Source: Basidiobolus meristosporus CBS 931.73
Taxonomy: Eukaryota; Basidiobolomycota; Basidiobolomycetes; Basidiobolales; Basidiobolaceae
NCBI GenBank assembly: GCA_002104905.1
Contig: MCFE01000699.1
Coordinates: forward strand, 1-44,107
Length of the DNA stretch: 44,107 bases
Reading direction: 5' to 3'
The notes under the pieces were generated by a model. That model searched no databases. It saw nothing but the letters and a program-made list of their open reading frames with translations, and had not been told where the DNA came from. Positions 9,381 to 19,659 of this stretch are shown here, in pieces; positions within the stretch are counted from its first letter, which is position 1; each line of letters starts with the position of its first letter. A program made the translations under genes and the position numbers.

Positions 9381-10557
9381 GATCATCTAGAATCGGAGTA
9401 TTTTTTGCCAATGGTGTAGAGTTCTTCTCAGGACAGGCAGGTAATCTATGTCCCATCTTTCCACATTCAAAGCATTTGTCATCAGCATATGGATTATCAG
9501 TTTTGGTGTTTTGCTGCTTCTCTGACATGTTTCCAGACTTGTTTAACTGCTTAGTGATGCCTTTGCACTCACTGGTAGAATGATAGCATCTTCCATGAAG
9601 CTCACAATGCTTGCTAGCGGTTGACTTTTTCTTAGTCATATGACTGCTCTCTTTTCCAGTTGTTGCTGCATCTTGAATGGAGTTGCCCAAAGCCTGGCTA
9701 ACAGCTGCAGTCATGGTGATTGCAAGTGTGCATATCTCTGAGATTTTGTCATAGGTGTGTGCAGGGTTGCATGCTTTGACAATAGCAATATTTCTCTGTA
9801 GCTGGTGTGAATAGTTTGAAAGACAGTGAGAAGTAAGCAATGGATTTTCATCACTAACTCCAGCTAGTCTCATTTGTCTCTGGAATCTATCACAGAAGTG
9901 TTGCACAGATTCACCTTTTTGCATTTTAGTTTTCCATAAGTTGCAGTTTAGATGAGCTTTCTTGAGGGGATCTTCAAAATGGCCACAAATGAGGTTCTGC
10001 GCAACTTTCCATGTACTATTGGAAGGAATGTTCACCTCAACCCAGTCAGCATCTTGCATGGTGAGACAGAGAGGCAGAAGTCTAGCCCAATTGGTGTCAG
10101 GGTCTAGCTGGTGAGCAGCTAAGACATGACTAAACTTGTAAAGAAACTCAGTAGGATTCTTTATGGCATTGGCTCCTTCAGCATAAAGAGGCAAGGATCT
10201 TGGGACAACCACCAGGGTAGGTCTAGAGGGAGATGTAGATCTGGAGGATCCAAAGGCATGACTTCTTGGTGGCTTATGCAGAGCAAGGCTTGGTAGATTT
10301 TCAATGCTGTCAATTACAATGGCAAAATTCTCCAGGGCTTCTTTGATAATTCCAATTTCATCTTGGTAACAAGAAATAACTTCAAGAAGTTCATCTCTAC
10401 AATGATTGTCAGATCTTGTCTTGGCAAGCTTTGAGAGCTCAAGCATCAAAGTGTTTCTTTCATGCATGACGTTTTCAAGCTGTTCAGTTAGTTCTTCCTG
10501 ATCTCTGCGGGCTTCTTCCAACATGGAAAGATTTGGATTGCTTGCTGCTGAGGACAT
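9381..10557 (-). CDS. GypC Gag
   Basis: Open frame of about 392 codons from ATG at 10557 to the point where the solo LTR enters (the frame then stops at 9373 inside it). An N-terminal coiled coil (about residues 12-50) is rich in Glu and Leu. A Ty3/gypsy gag core (about 125-260) includes WKVAQNLICGHFEDPLKKA and VQHFCDRFQRQM. There are two zinc-knuckle-like motifs near the end: CELHGRCYHSTSEC and CFECGKMGHRLPAC (CX2CX4HX4C). Gag forms the particle and binds RNA. The start lies about 40 bp after the 5' LTR. Apart from the insertion it looks undamaged. Confidence 0.88.
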
Positions 10558-10598
10558 ATTGTAATGCGGTTGAATGTAATGGAATTTGACAAAAAAAA

Positions 10599-11296
10599 TG
10601 TTGTATCCAAGAGAAAAGTGTAATAAAACTCTTGAATGAGTTAACTGAACCTAAGTGATTACTAAGTGCAGAATCTTAGAATTGTCAAGAGTGACAGAAA
10701 TATTAGCAGAAAGGTTCTGGTCTAATATTGGTTTTGTATAAAGTTGAGTCGGGCTATAAAGGCAACAGAGTTAGTTTGCTATACAAGCTAGGCTTGGTGT
10801 TCTTGGGAATACTAGATATGCTAGGCTTGGGTGGAAACTAGAACAGAATTGTGGAATTCTTAATTTTGCTGAGGCACAATTTTAATTTCATTGAGACACA
10901 CACTAAACCAAAAGGTTCAGTAAACTTTATTTATACTCTTCTGATTGAGTTGCATTAGTAAGCACCAAGAGACTGGACTAATTGAAATCTGTTGGGGTGT
11001 TGATAGATGCATAGGATAAATGAAAAATTGCATCATTAATTAGCTGATGTCTTGGCAACTGCTAGGTGGTTGGATAAATCTCAGATGACTAATCCCTTGC
11101 AAAGGCTTAGCAGATCAGTTGAGGATGTAATGACCACATGAAAATTGATCAGGTGTGACCTCTAAAAATAGAACTGAGAAGTGATAAAATAAACCATAAC
11201 AGAGATTGGCTATGTTTGGGTTAGGGAAAATCAGTTAGGGTACTAGATTTTCTAACAGAGTGATATTGGCCAAGTTTTAAATGCTGATGCACAACA
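10599..11296 (-). repeat. GypC 5' LTR
   Basis: 698 bp, TGTTGTATCC to GATGCACAACA, followed by the duplication GGCTG (11297-11301). A TATA-like box (minus TATAAATA) is at 10928-10935. The internal sequence next to it (10558-10598, starting with a run of eight T on the minus strand) has no TGG-type tRNA primer site, so the primer is unclear; self-priming is possible. Confidence 0.92.
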
Positions 11297-11583
11297 GGCT
11301 GCCCCGGTGTAACAGATGATGTATATATATGCATGGTATTTATTTATAGGGGTTCTGTCTCAAATGTGAGACAACCTTGATATTGCTTATATCAAAAATT
11401 TAGTGATCACTGATTGGCAATGACTCAATTTGGATTGCAAAAAAAATATGTTGTTTGGATCATGACAAATAATAGCAATTCAATGCAATTGCACCTGAAA
11501 GCCACTTAGCTCTACTAATATATCATGTAATACATTAGTCATTTGAGGCAAATACTCATTCAAAGTCTCTTTGGTTCCCAAAG

Positions 11584-11913
11584 TTAAGGCATGAATGGAT
11601 ATGTCCAGCCCATGCTGTGAAAGTTGTGCGCAAAACTGTCCCACATGGCTTCCTCATCAAGTCCCTTCACTCTCAGCTCATTCTTGATTTCAGTACTTGT
11701 TTTGTTATATATCTTCTTACCTACATCTGCTGGCATCTTGATGTAGAACTCATGCCACAGCTTTCTACTCAGGTTCCTCCATCTCTGTTGACTCTCTGAG
11801 GTATCTAGTTCTGCAAGATTAATGGGTAGTGCCCAAATATCTGTATGAAGGCTCATCATAGACACTTGAGCCATACTAAAATCATTTGGCAAGTACTCAA
11901 ACAAACTCATCAT
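11584..11913 (-). CDS. H1 accessory protein of the Harbinger-like element, unrecognised
   Basis: 109 codons, containing FEYLPNDFSMAQ, then DTSESQQRWRNLSRKLWHEF, then a C-terminal block ending GWTYPFMP. H2 carries the same protein (33939-34211), truncated by Gyp2. Conservation in both copies and the divergent arrangement with the transposase suggest a real second gene. PIF/Harbinger elements usually encode a Myb/SANT-like DNA-binding partner. The Trp/Arg-rich middle is compatible with that, but I do not see the canonical three-Trp spacing. In H2 the frame opens further upstream, so the start is unsure. Function unknown. Confidence 0.6.
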   Translation of the reverse strand: MMSLFEYLPNDFSMAQVSMMSLHTDIWALPINLAELDTSESQQRWRNLSRKLWHEFYIKMPADVGKKIYNKTSTEIKNELRVKGLDEEAMWDSFAHNFHSMGWTYPFMP

Positions 11914-12364
11914 TGACTTCTCTGGTCTGGACTGTGCTTGTCAACTGAGGGATGGATTTTGTCTGGGTTGCACTAAAGATGATTTGAGACTTGATATAGG
12001 GACCATAGTGATGGATTTGGATACTTATACAGCAGTGTATTGGCATCAATCTGGTCTTATATGAAGTATATATGAAAACCAATGCAATTGTTGAGTTTTC
12101 TATTTATTATGCATGATGTATGGTGGATTGCATTGATACAGATCCAATCCCATAAATTGGAGATTTCCTATCTGATTATGGACTTGTGAGTAAAGCATCA
12201 ATAAGAATATTAAGTCATTATTTGAGGATGATTTTTGCAACATAATGATGGGATGCATGACAATTGATGGAGATTTATTCATAATGCTTAGAAAATCAGA
12301 TAATTAAAGCTGGTTGTGCTAAATCAAATCAATTTGCCTTAGCCCAATCACCAACCAGTTTAAT
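11914..12364. other. Divergent intergenic region of H1
   Basis: 451 bp between the two divergent H1 genes; the equivalent H2 stretch is 33488-33938. No gene seen. It contains decayed upstream codons of the accessory frame (SYKTRLMPI on the minus strand, near 12030-12070) and AT-rich sequence that could hold both promoters. Confidence 0.45.
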
Positions 12365-13250
12365 ATCACTTACTCATCTGAATGATCTTTTCTCATCAAT
12401 CCCATCACTACCACTGGATTTCCTTTTGACACACTAGAGGAGATTTATACCAAGTACTGTGGACCATCTAGCCCAATCTACTCATGGGGATCTCTTGTTA
12501 AGCTTCTGTGCTATTACAAGAACTATTGCCACACAAGGTTTCATCACACCATCCATGACAACAAAAGTCCTAGAAGCTTTCATTCCCAGCTGACAGCAAT
12601 GGAGAACCACCTTGCAGAGGGTATGAATGAATTAGAGCAAGCTTGGAGTACTAGGTTCAGAAGCTCTAATAGACTTCCATATCCCAGCATGTTCAGCAAA
12701 AAGTTCCATATAAGGAGTATTTTGGATACCTTCTTAGTCAGGATTAACAGACCTTCTAGAGGGCAGAGGCACTTTTATTCTGGCAAGTACAAGGCACACT
12801 GTTTGAACTTTCAAGCACTGTCTGACATTGAGGGTAACATTATCTGGTTTAGTGAGCCATTTGATGGAAGCAGGCATGACAAAGCACTCTGGGTAGAGAA
12901 TCATCCAGAATTCAGTAGACAGGAGAAATGCGTGGCAGACTTAGCTTATACAGGAGAGGATTGTCAGAGATTAGGATTATATTACAGCAAATAGGAAGTC
13001 AAGGAATGGTGTGCTTAGCAGGAAGCAGAAACTCTACAATGAGATAATTAATCATTGCAGAGTGAGGGCAGAGCAAATATTTGGATATCTGAAGAGATTC
13101 AGCATATTGGCTGGTAAGTATGGAGGAAAGTCTTATATAGGAGAAAACAGCAGAATAGGTAAAATAGTAAAGATACTTATCAATGCACAGTATATTCATA
13201 CAAGAAGACATCCACTGAGAGGAATGTGTCTGGAGCATTATGAAGAGTAA
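12365..13250 (+). pseudogene. H1 Harbinger-like DDE transposase, broken
   Basis: Counterpart of the H2 transposase. The start ATG is ATC at 12365, the seventh codon (Trp in H2) is TGA, and an extra base near 12980 shifts the frame before the C-terminal part, which resumes at 13011. Catalytic-site sequences are still readable: LDTFLVRINRPS (D), GSRHDKALW (D), DLAY (D) and RAEQIFGYLK (E). The enzyme would cut and join transposon ends in the nucleus; this copy cannot. Confidence 0.88.
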
Positions 13251-13432
13251 ATAATGCAAGGAAAGCGCTATTCCATGCAACATAAGTAAGATAAAATAAG
13301 ATTACCAGTAACTATATCTTACCACTGGCATTATGGTAGAAATTATAGTGCCAGATAGTGCCAAAAAGTGCCAAATTGATCTGGCACTATAAACAGGCTG
13401 GCACTATGGGGCACTATCCAACGGAACAAGTT

Positions 13433-13744
13433 CACCTGTGTAACATTGAGATACCATATATGGAATGAAAGTGGTAGGGATGGTGACACAGCTTTGTCAT
13501 ATTCACAGGTACTGGCATGGGTACCTGCCTAATATGAAACACTTACATCATGTAATTGTATACAAAGTGAGGGATAACTTATGTAATAAGGTAAGCAGGT
13601 GTGATAGTCAGCCAGCTTATGGGATAGTATGGATCAAGTAAGACAAATGGGATAATACTAAAATATGGGTGGTAGAAAAGTAGGGAAGTAGAAAATATGG
13701 GAATGAGCACAAATGTCAGTGGGTGTTGCGGTGACCACACTATG
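13433..13744 (-). repeat. Old Gyp2-family LTR, 5' portion
   Basis: The minus strand aligns with the first ~310 bp of the Gyp2 LTR (34212-34524): CACCCACTGAC, then CACACCTGCTTACCTTATT, then GGTATCTCAATGTTACACAG. It continues the fragment at 5695-6290 across H1. About 160 bp of the LTR (equivalent to 34525-34686) are missing at the H1 junction. Confidence 0.83.
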
Positions 13745-14098
13745 CTGCAGATGGATCCAATTCAGATCAGCCATCAGGATCCTGTTTAGAGACTGTTGTA
13801 ACACCAGCTGCTTGGAATTAGTGACCCTCAGAACAATTTGATGACCAGATCACAATGGCATTTGGCTAAATTTACCGCTAAATAGAGTTAAAAAACTGAT
13901 GGGGCTCAATTGGTACTGTAGCAATAAATGCTGGCATTGTTGTGGTCTTGATACACTCTACAACTATTTTAAATGGATTCAACTGGCCAGAACATCCAGA
14001 TCCCATATATAGCAAAAAACTTGGCAGTGTTTTGACAGCATCATTGCAAGTTGTTAATGGCATTATTATGGCTGTATAGAAGCCTACAGCTGGTTCTG
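13745..14098 (-). mobile_element. U1 segment a (left end of CMC-like element)
   Basis: 354 bp aligning with U2 29755-30110 (for example TGGCATTGTTGTGGTCTT and GGCATTATTATGG). No intact ORF. It ends with TTCTG (14094-14098), the target duplication of CopA-2. The same element continues at 20001-20950 and 26732-28017. Confidence 0.72.
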
Positions 14099-14256
14099 TG
14101 TTGTAAGAGTCTTGGAGATATTGGAAGTGATTTGGAGAACAAGTAGATTATGTGGTTTTCACTTGATGATTTATTGAATGTAAAAGTAGTATTTATACTT
14201 TTACCTGGTCTTGGCATTACAAATCCGTAGAATAGGTTAAGGAAGGTCCCAAGAAC

Positions 14257-15499
14257 TGTTGTGTTGTATTATCATTAGTTTGGGGCTTGTTCTACAATGT
14301 AGAGGCTACTCAACAATATACAACAACTTCCAGTATGCTAACACTGAAATAGTTTATTGGGAGTTTGATATACCAATAGAAGATATAACTTTCACTAATT
14401 TCCTCAATCTTGGGCTCAAAATATACTGTAGGCAGTGTTTATCACTTCTACAGCAGTGTTCTGACCTTCTGTCAACTAATGGGCTTATTACTTTTATAGT
14501 AACTTTTCCTTATTTGGAAGTCACTTTCCTTTCTGAGAAAATATTTCCTAATATGGAAATTCTGAACTCCCCTTTAACCTAAAGGGGTGTGTTGTAGAAG
14601 TCTCTAAAGGGGTCCTTAGACCTAAAGTGGTGTCTAAAGGGGTGTCTTTAGAGTAAAGGGGCTTCTTGTAGTGGTCTCTAAAGTGGACTTTACACTAAAG
14701 GGGTGCCTAAAGGGGCTTCTTTAGAGTAAAGGGGTTTCTTAAAGGGGTCTCTAAAGGGGTCTTTAGGCTAAAGGGGTGTCTAAAGGGGTGTCTTTAGAGT
14801 AAAGGGGTTTCTTAGAGGGGACTTTTCCAACAGAAAAGTGGTAGTTTCTTGTAGAACTTAGATTTGATTCTTGTGAGCTTTGCAGTCTCTTTACTGATGT
14901 AGTACTGATCAAAGTCAGAATACTCAACAGTGCAAGTGATGCAGGGGAAGTCTTATAACCTTTAAACTTGTAATCGTAGTGTGGAGATTCTGGAAAGAGA
15001 GGCTCTCTCTTTATTTTTCAGCTGGGGAAGTTATATATATGAAAATCTTGAAGGATCAAAGTTTTTGGGCAATTGTGCAAGCAATACACGTGATACAAAG
15101 CTAAACTTTTACAGTGGCGCAGATCGGACATAGGCACAGCAGCTGTGAAAATTTCACGTGATTTAATTGGCTGGTTCAAAAGTTACACGCGATCAAAGTC
15201 ACCATAGTAATCGTAGCAATAAGGCATAGTATATATAATAGTTGGACTCTTTTGGTCATAACTCCTTAAGTACTGCTTCAAATGAGCTGTATTTTGAGAC
15301 ATGTGTTGGCTCCCTACGTGTTCTGTATGACATAATATTTTTGGGTGGATTGCTTGTCAGGGTCTGGAGCATTTGCTCTTCAAAGTTGGAAATTCTTGAT
15401 CTTTCTCTTGTGTGTTACGATAGCAAAATACAAAATAAAGAAATGAGTGCAATATTGGTTTAGAGATATTGTAGTAATGGAATACTTTCCATTACCACA
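14257..15499. mobile_element. Second solo LTR (1.24 kb) of the same family as 8223-9380
   Basis: 1243 bp, same TGTTGTGTTG and ATTACCACA ends, duplication GAAC (14253-14256 and 15500-15503). Roughly 95% like the first copy by eye; the length difference is mostly the minisatellite. No genuine coding sequence. Confidence 0.77.
14570..14825. repeat. Expanded AAAGGGG minisatellite
   Basis: Same repeat type as 8537-8705 but about 85 bp longer, with variants AAAGTGG and AAAGGGGCTTCTT. Starts again at the CCCCTTTA/TAAAGGGG inverted repeat. Confidence 0.83.
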
Positions 15500-15808
15500 G
15501 AACATGTGTGCAAAGTTTGGGGCTGTTTGGACAACTTTGGGAATTTTCATGTTCTGGGTAAATATTCTAAGTAAATCCCAACAAGGAATTTGGTCAGTAT
15601 TCTCTAGGATTTGAAGGTGATGATCTAAGTGACTAAGTTAGGTGAATATTTAGGTGGAGTTAAAAATTTTTACAACACTCCAACTCAGCTTAATGTTCAT
15701 ACTGACTAGACCTAATTTTGACCTAAGATATTCAAACTTGTCTCCAGCTAATGGTTTGGTAAATATGTCTGCAATCATTTCATCTGTAGGACAGTAAACT
15801 AAGCTAAC

Positions 15809-17146
15809 TTAGTTATTCTCTATAGCTTCATGTATGAAATGATGTCTAATATCTATGTGCTTGGTTCTAGCATGAAAAGTTGGATTTCTACCTAATTGTA
15901 TACATCCTTGGTTATCTTGAAATAAAGTAATAGGCGTTTTTTGACATAGGCCTAAATCTGTAAAGAGCTTTCTTAACCACATTGCTTCTTTTGTAGCTTC
16001 ACAGGCTGCCATATACGCTGCCTCTGTAGTAGAAAGTGCTACGGTTGGTTGCTTTCTTGAATTCCATGAAATTGCTCCTTTACAGTAAAGAAAGGTGTAT
16101 CCTGTGGTGGATCTTCTGTCTTCCAAATTTTGTCCCCAGTCAGCATCAGAGTATCCAACAAGATCCTGTTCTGAATCCTTATAAGTGTATCTTAAGCAGA
16201 TATCAGCAGTTCCTTTTAGGTATCTAAAAATCCGCTTAACTGCTGCAATATGATCAGATCCATAGTTCTGATTATGTTGGCTGACAACTCCCACTGAATA
16301 TGAGATATCTGGACGTGTTCCAAGCATGATATACATCAGACTGCCAACCATAGATTGATAAGGAAAGTCAGGGCTTTCAGATGGCACCAAGCTCTCTTGA
16401 TTTGGATGAGTTTTGACCAAGTTAAGGTTTGTCTCCATTGGGGTAGCTGCTGGTTTACAGTCTTCCATTTTGTACTTCTTTAGTATTTCTTGAATATACT
16501 TGGATTGACTTAGGGTGATAGTCTGGGTACTTCTGTCTATGGAGAACTTAATCCCTAAGTAGTAACTAAGTTCTTCGGGATTGGACATCTTGAACTCCTT
16601 AGATAGGCTGGATTTAGTCTCTTCCAATGTTTCTAGGGTATTGGCAGCTATAATAAGATCATGCACATATAGAGCTAACAGAACTGGATTTGCTCTGTCT
16701 GGCTTATAGTATATACTATAGTCAGCATTACTCCTTCTGAAACTCAAAGATTCCAAATAAGAATCTATCTTGCAATTTCAGGCTCTTGGTGATTGTTTGA
16801 GACCATATAGTGACTTTATAAGCTTGCAGACCAAATGGGGGTTATTTTGATCAACAAACCCTTCAGGCTGGTCCATATACATGTCCTCATCAAGTTCTCC
16901 ATTCAAAAATGCAGTTTTTACATGCATTTGATGAATAAAAAACTTATATTTGGCTGCAATAGCCAATATTAATCTGATGGAATTAAACTTGGCTACCGGT
17001 GCAAAGGTCTCAGTATAGTCAAGTCCTTTTGTTGGAGAGTATCCTTTGGCTACAAGTCTTGCTTTGTATCTTTCAATTGTACCATCAGCCTTGTATTTTG
17101 TCATGAAGACCCATCTGCATCCAATTGATTTTTGGTTGAATGGTAA
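15809..17146 (-). pseudogene. CopA-2 reverse transcriptase-RNase H
   Basis: RT and RNase H copy the element RNA into cDNA. RT begins around FMTKYKADG (near 17104) with ETFAPVAKFNSIRL and MHVKTAFLNGELDEDMY. The catalytic box near 16680 is YVHD, so an Asp of the family YVDD is His. A stop interrupts at 16778-16780 (TGA where other copies have TGG). The frame then runs to 15809 through SPDFPYQSMVGSLMYIMLG and RNase H (SDADWGQNL, ALSTTEAAYMAACEA, FQDNQGCIQLGR), ending IRHHFIHEAIENN. The YVHD change would by itself disable the polymerase. Confidence 0.92.
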
Positions 17147-18658
17147 TTAGACTAAGTCCCAAGTTTGATTTTCCATCAGGGCCTGATATTCCTCAGTCAT
17201 TGCAGATCTCCAAAACTTTGTCTGAGGGCTATTTATGGCCTCTTTTACAGTCTGGGGTACATCAATATGGACTGAATAGGCATTGGCCAAGTTTGTACCC
17301 TCATTGATATAGTAATTTGGGCTATTTCTTGTCCGATTGGATCTCCGGGCATTTGATACTGGAATAATCACTTCTGCAATATTCCTGGGCACTGATTCTG
17401 GCTGAACCATGGTTGTAGAGTCCTCTGGAGTGAAAAAATTATCATTGTTTTGCTCTGATTCAATCCTCACAATTGGTGGACTTGAGATCAAATTTTTGTC
17501 ATCATCTGATGTCATTTTTTGTGAAAATTTTGAATTTTCATCAAACAACACATCCCTGGACTTGATCAGCTTCTTTGCTTTGGTATTGTAGAGTCTGTAT
17601 GCCTTACTCTCATTGCAGTAGCCCAAAAATATGCATTTTACACTTTTTGGCTCAAAATTTGACTGATTTCCGGCCAGTTTTTTGGCATATGCTGTACACC
17701 CAAATATTCTTAGATGTTCTGTATTTGGTCTGTATCCATACCATGCTTCAAATGGAGTAGAATCACAAAGTATTCTGTTATAACTCCTATTTTTAAGATA
17801 TACAGCAGAGGCAACTGATTCCGCCCAAAAATCATAGGATAATTTTTGATCATGTATCATAGATCTTGCCATATCAATTATTGATCTGTTAGCACATTCT
17901 GCTACTCCATTTTGCTGTGGGGAGTATGGTACAGTAGTCTCTTGCTTTATCCCATGAATTTTGCGGAAGTGGATGAAGAGTTTTGAGGTATATTCTCCAC
18001 CATTGTCAGAGCATATTTTCTTGATTTTTTCACCAGTTTCTCTCTCCACCATGGCTTTAAACTCCCTGAACTTAGAGAGAGCTTCTTCCTTTTTCTCCAT
18101 GAAGTAGACCCATGTGTATCTTGTATAATCATCAATAAAAGTGATTAAATACTTCATCCCGCCTAAGGATAAATTTTGCATAGGTCCACACAGATCTGAG
18201 TGAATTAGATCTAACTTTTTCTTAGTTTTGATTAACCCAGAGCTCCTGAATGGTTGTCTGGATTGTTTCCCATATATGCAGGCTTCACAGTGCTCCAAAT
18301 TAGCTGGGGGATCAATTTTCACTCCAGAAATTAGCTGATCTTTGATCATTCTACGCAAATAATCAAAATTGATATGTCCAAATCTCCTGTGCCAAAGCAT
18401 TGGTGTTTCTTCATTTAAGTTACTTATATTGGCTTCCAAATATGATGGAATATAAGTCAACTTGTATAGATTCTGATCTCTAATGCCCAAAGCAATATGG
18501 GCACCATTTTGATCAGTGATCCTGCATCCAGAATTTTCAAAACTGAAACTGAGTACTTCTGCAGTGGCCTTGTTTACAGATAGTAGGTTCTTGGCTATTT
18601 CTGGTACATAGAGTACTTCTTTAAAGGTCAGTGTATGGCTTCCTTTACTGCTTCTTAG
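17147..18658 (-). pseudogene. CopA-2 GAG-pre-integrase and integrase
   Basis: Long open stretch. Zinc module HRRFGH...HCEACIYGK; core acidic sites in HSDLCGPM, CSDNGGEY and GVAECANRS; C-terminal GYCNESKAYRLYNTK; then a Ser/Asn-rich linker and SAMTEEYQALMENQTWDL. All three catalytic residues are present. It ends at a stop at 17147 (TAA where CopA-3 has AAA). Upstream it is cut from gag-PR by a one-base deletion plus stop near 18664, which CopA-3 shares. A standalone product would lack a natural start. Confidence 0.9.
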
Positions 18659-18663
18659 GTTTA

Positions 18664-19659
18664 CTAGATAGTTCCTTCTCCCACTGCATTGAGTGTTCTA
18701 TTGTCACCCATGAAAACCTTCTTAATTGGAATTTCTTGATATTGGGTAAAAAGTTCTTTTTGGTGTGTAAAGTGTTGAGAAGCTCCAGAGTCAATATACC
18801 ACATCTGAGAATCCTTGTTTGTGGTCATATTTAGTGCAGATATGAATAGTCTATCTTCAGTTGTTGCAGCATTTCCATATTCAGGCTTCTTTTGCTGATA
18901 ATCTCTCTTTTTGAAAAACCGGTCTGATGTGTGTCCTTTCCTTTTGCAGTAGTTGCAAAATAGGTTGTTGTTGCCTTTGTAGGGTCTTGGGTACCTCTTT
19001 TGTTTGTTATTGTTGCTTATTAAAGCATTTTCTCCTTCCTTCTTATTGGCGCTTAATTTTCTTAATTCTTTATCCAGGAGCCTTCCATATACGTAGTTTA
19101 AGGTCAAATCTTCAGTTCTGGACTCTAGGGCTGATACAAGGCCCTGAAACTCATCTGTCAGGCTATTCAGGATGGTAACTATCACATCCTCATCAGTAGT
19201 TGGTACGCCCACAGATCCCATCTCATCTACCAGCAAGGTAATTCTGTTAATTAGATTTTTCATTTCTTCTCCTGGCAGCATCTTTGTAGTAAAGAATTTT
19301 TGTCTCAGATACATTTTCTTAGCAGCTGAACATGACTGGTAGGTGTCTTCTAATGCCTTCCAGGCATTCTTTGCCGTTTTGGCTCTTGAGCATTGAATTA
19401 GCAATTTGTCCTTAATATTAAGGCAAATGCAGTTAAAGGCACTTTGCTCTTTCTTCTGGTACTTTAATGCTCCCTCTCCCACGTTTTTAGGAGGGCATTC
19501 TTCTCCCATGACAATATCCCAAAGGCCTCTTTCTTGTAGCAGCATCTTCATCTTCACCTTCCACACTTGGTAGTTAGATCCATCCAACATTTCAGCAGAG
19601 GGAAAAATTCCAGTAATAGCAGTAGTAGACATTGCAGAGAGTGACAGCTCAGGGCTCAT
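18664..19659 (-). CDS. CopA-2 Gag-protease
   Basis: 331 codons, open from the ATG in the primer site (19659) or from the MSTTAITG start at 19632. Gag capsid region (residues about 20-210) includes LDGSNYQVWKVKMKMLL, KNAWKALEDTYQSCSAAKK and GLVSALESRTEDLTLNYVY. The zinc knuckle is CNYCKRKGHTSDRF: the last Cys is Phe, so zinc binding is probably impaired. The protease site WYIDSGASQHFT is intact near residue 290. The frame stops at GEGTI because of the shared deletion; in a working element it would continue into integrase. Confidence 0.9.
   Translation of the reverse strand: MSPELSLSAMSTTAITGIFPSAEMLDGSNYQVWKVKMKMLLQERGLWDIVMGEECPPKNVGEGALKYQKKEQSAFNCICLNIKDKLLIQCSRAKTAKNAWKALEDTYQSCSAAKKMYLRQKFFTTKMLPGEEMKNLINRITLLVDEMGSVGVPTTDEDVIVTILNSLTDEFQGLVSALESRTEDLTLNYVYGRLLDKELRKLSANKKEGENALISNNNKQKRYPRPYKGNNNLFCNYCKRKGHTSDRFFKKRDYQQKKPEYGNAATTEDRLFISALNMTTNKDSQMWYIDSGASQHFTHQKELFTQYQEIPIKKVFMGDNRTLNAVGEGTI

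Larger units (their letters stand above)
6841..11296 (-). mobile_element. GypC: Ty3/gypsy retrotransposon with chromodomain, RT-IN deleted
   Basis: Complete outer boundaries: two 698-bp LTRs flanked by the 5-bp target duplication GGCTG (6836-6840 and 11297-11301). In minus-strand order the internal region has gag, a solo-LTR insertion, protease, a 38-bp LTR scrap and a chromodomain end. RT, RNase H and most of integrase are missing. The chromodomain places it with chromoviruses. It could move only with proteins supplied by another copy, and not after the later insertion. Confidence 0.92.
6291..13432 (+). mobile_element. H1: PIF/Harbinger-like DNA transposon, split by GypC
   Basis: Terminal inverted repeats are GACTTGTTCCATTG at 6291 and the complement of AACTTGTTCCGTTGG at the right end (13432). 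Without the GypC insertion (6841-11301) it is about 2.7 kb. It carries two divergent genes, a minus-strand accessory ORF (11584-11913) and a plus-strand DDE transposase pseudogene (12365-13250). H2 has the same pair in the reverse orientation. No clear target-site duplication is visible: flanks are TACTA and CACCT. Confidence 0.8.
14099..15677 (-). repeat. CopA-2 3' LTR (L3), split by solo LTR
   Basis: Pieces 14099-14256 and 15504-15677 together make a 332-bp LTR with TGTTGTAA and TTTACAACA ends. The insertion at 14257-15499 duplicates GAAC. Confidence 0.92.

Noticed and set aside
14259-14582. 107-codon plus-strand ORF at the start of the solo LTR
   Set aside because: The first copy of the same LTR does not keep the frame; no recognisable domain.
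18631-18834. 67-codon plus-strand ORF repeated almost identically at 25353-25556
   Set aside because: It is the antisense of the copia gag-protease junction; it is conserved only because the CopA copies are similar.
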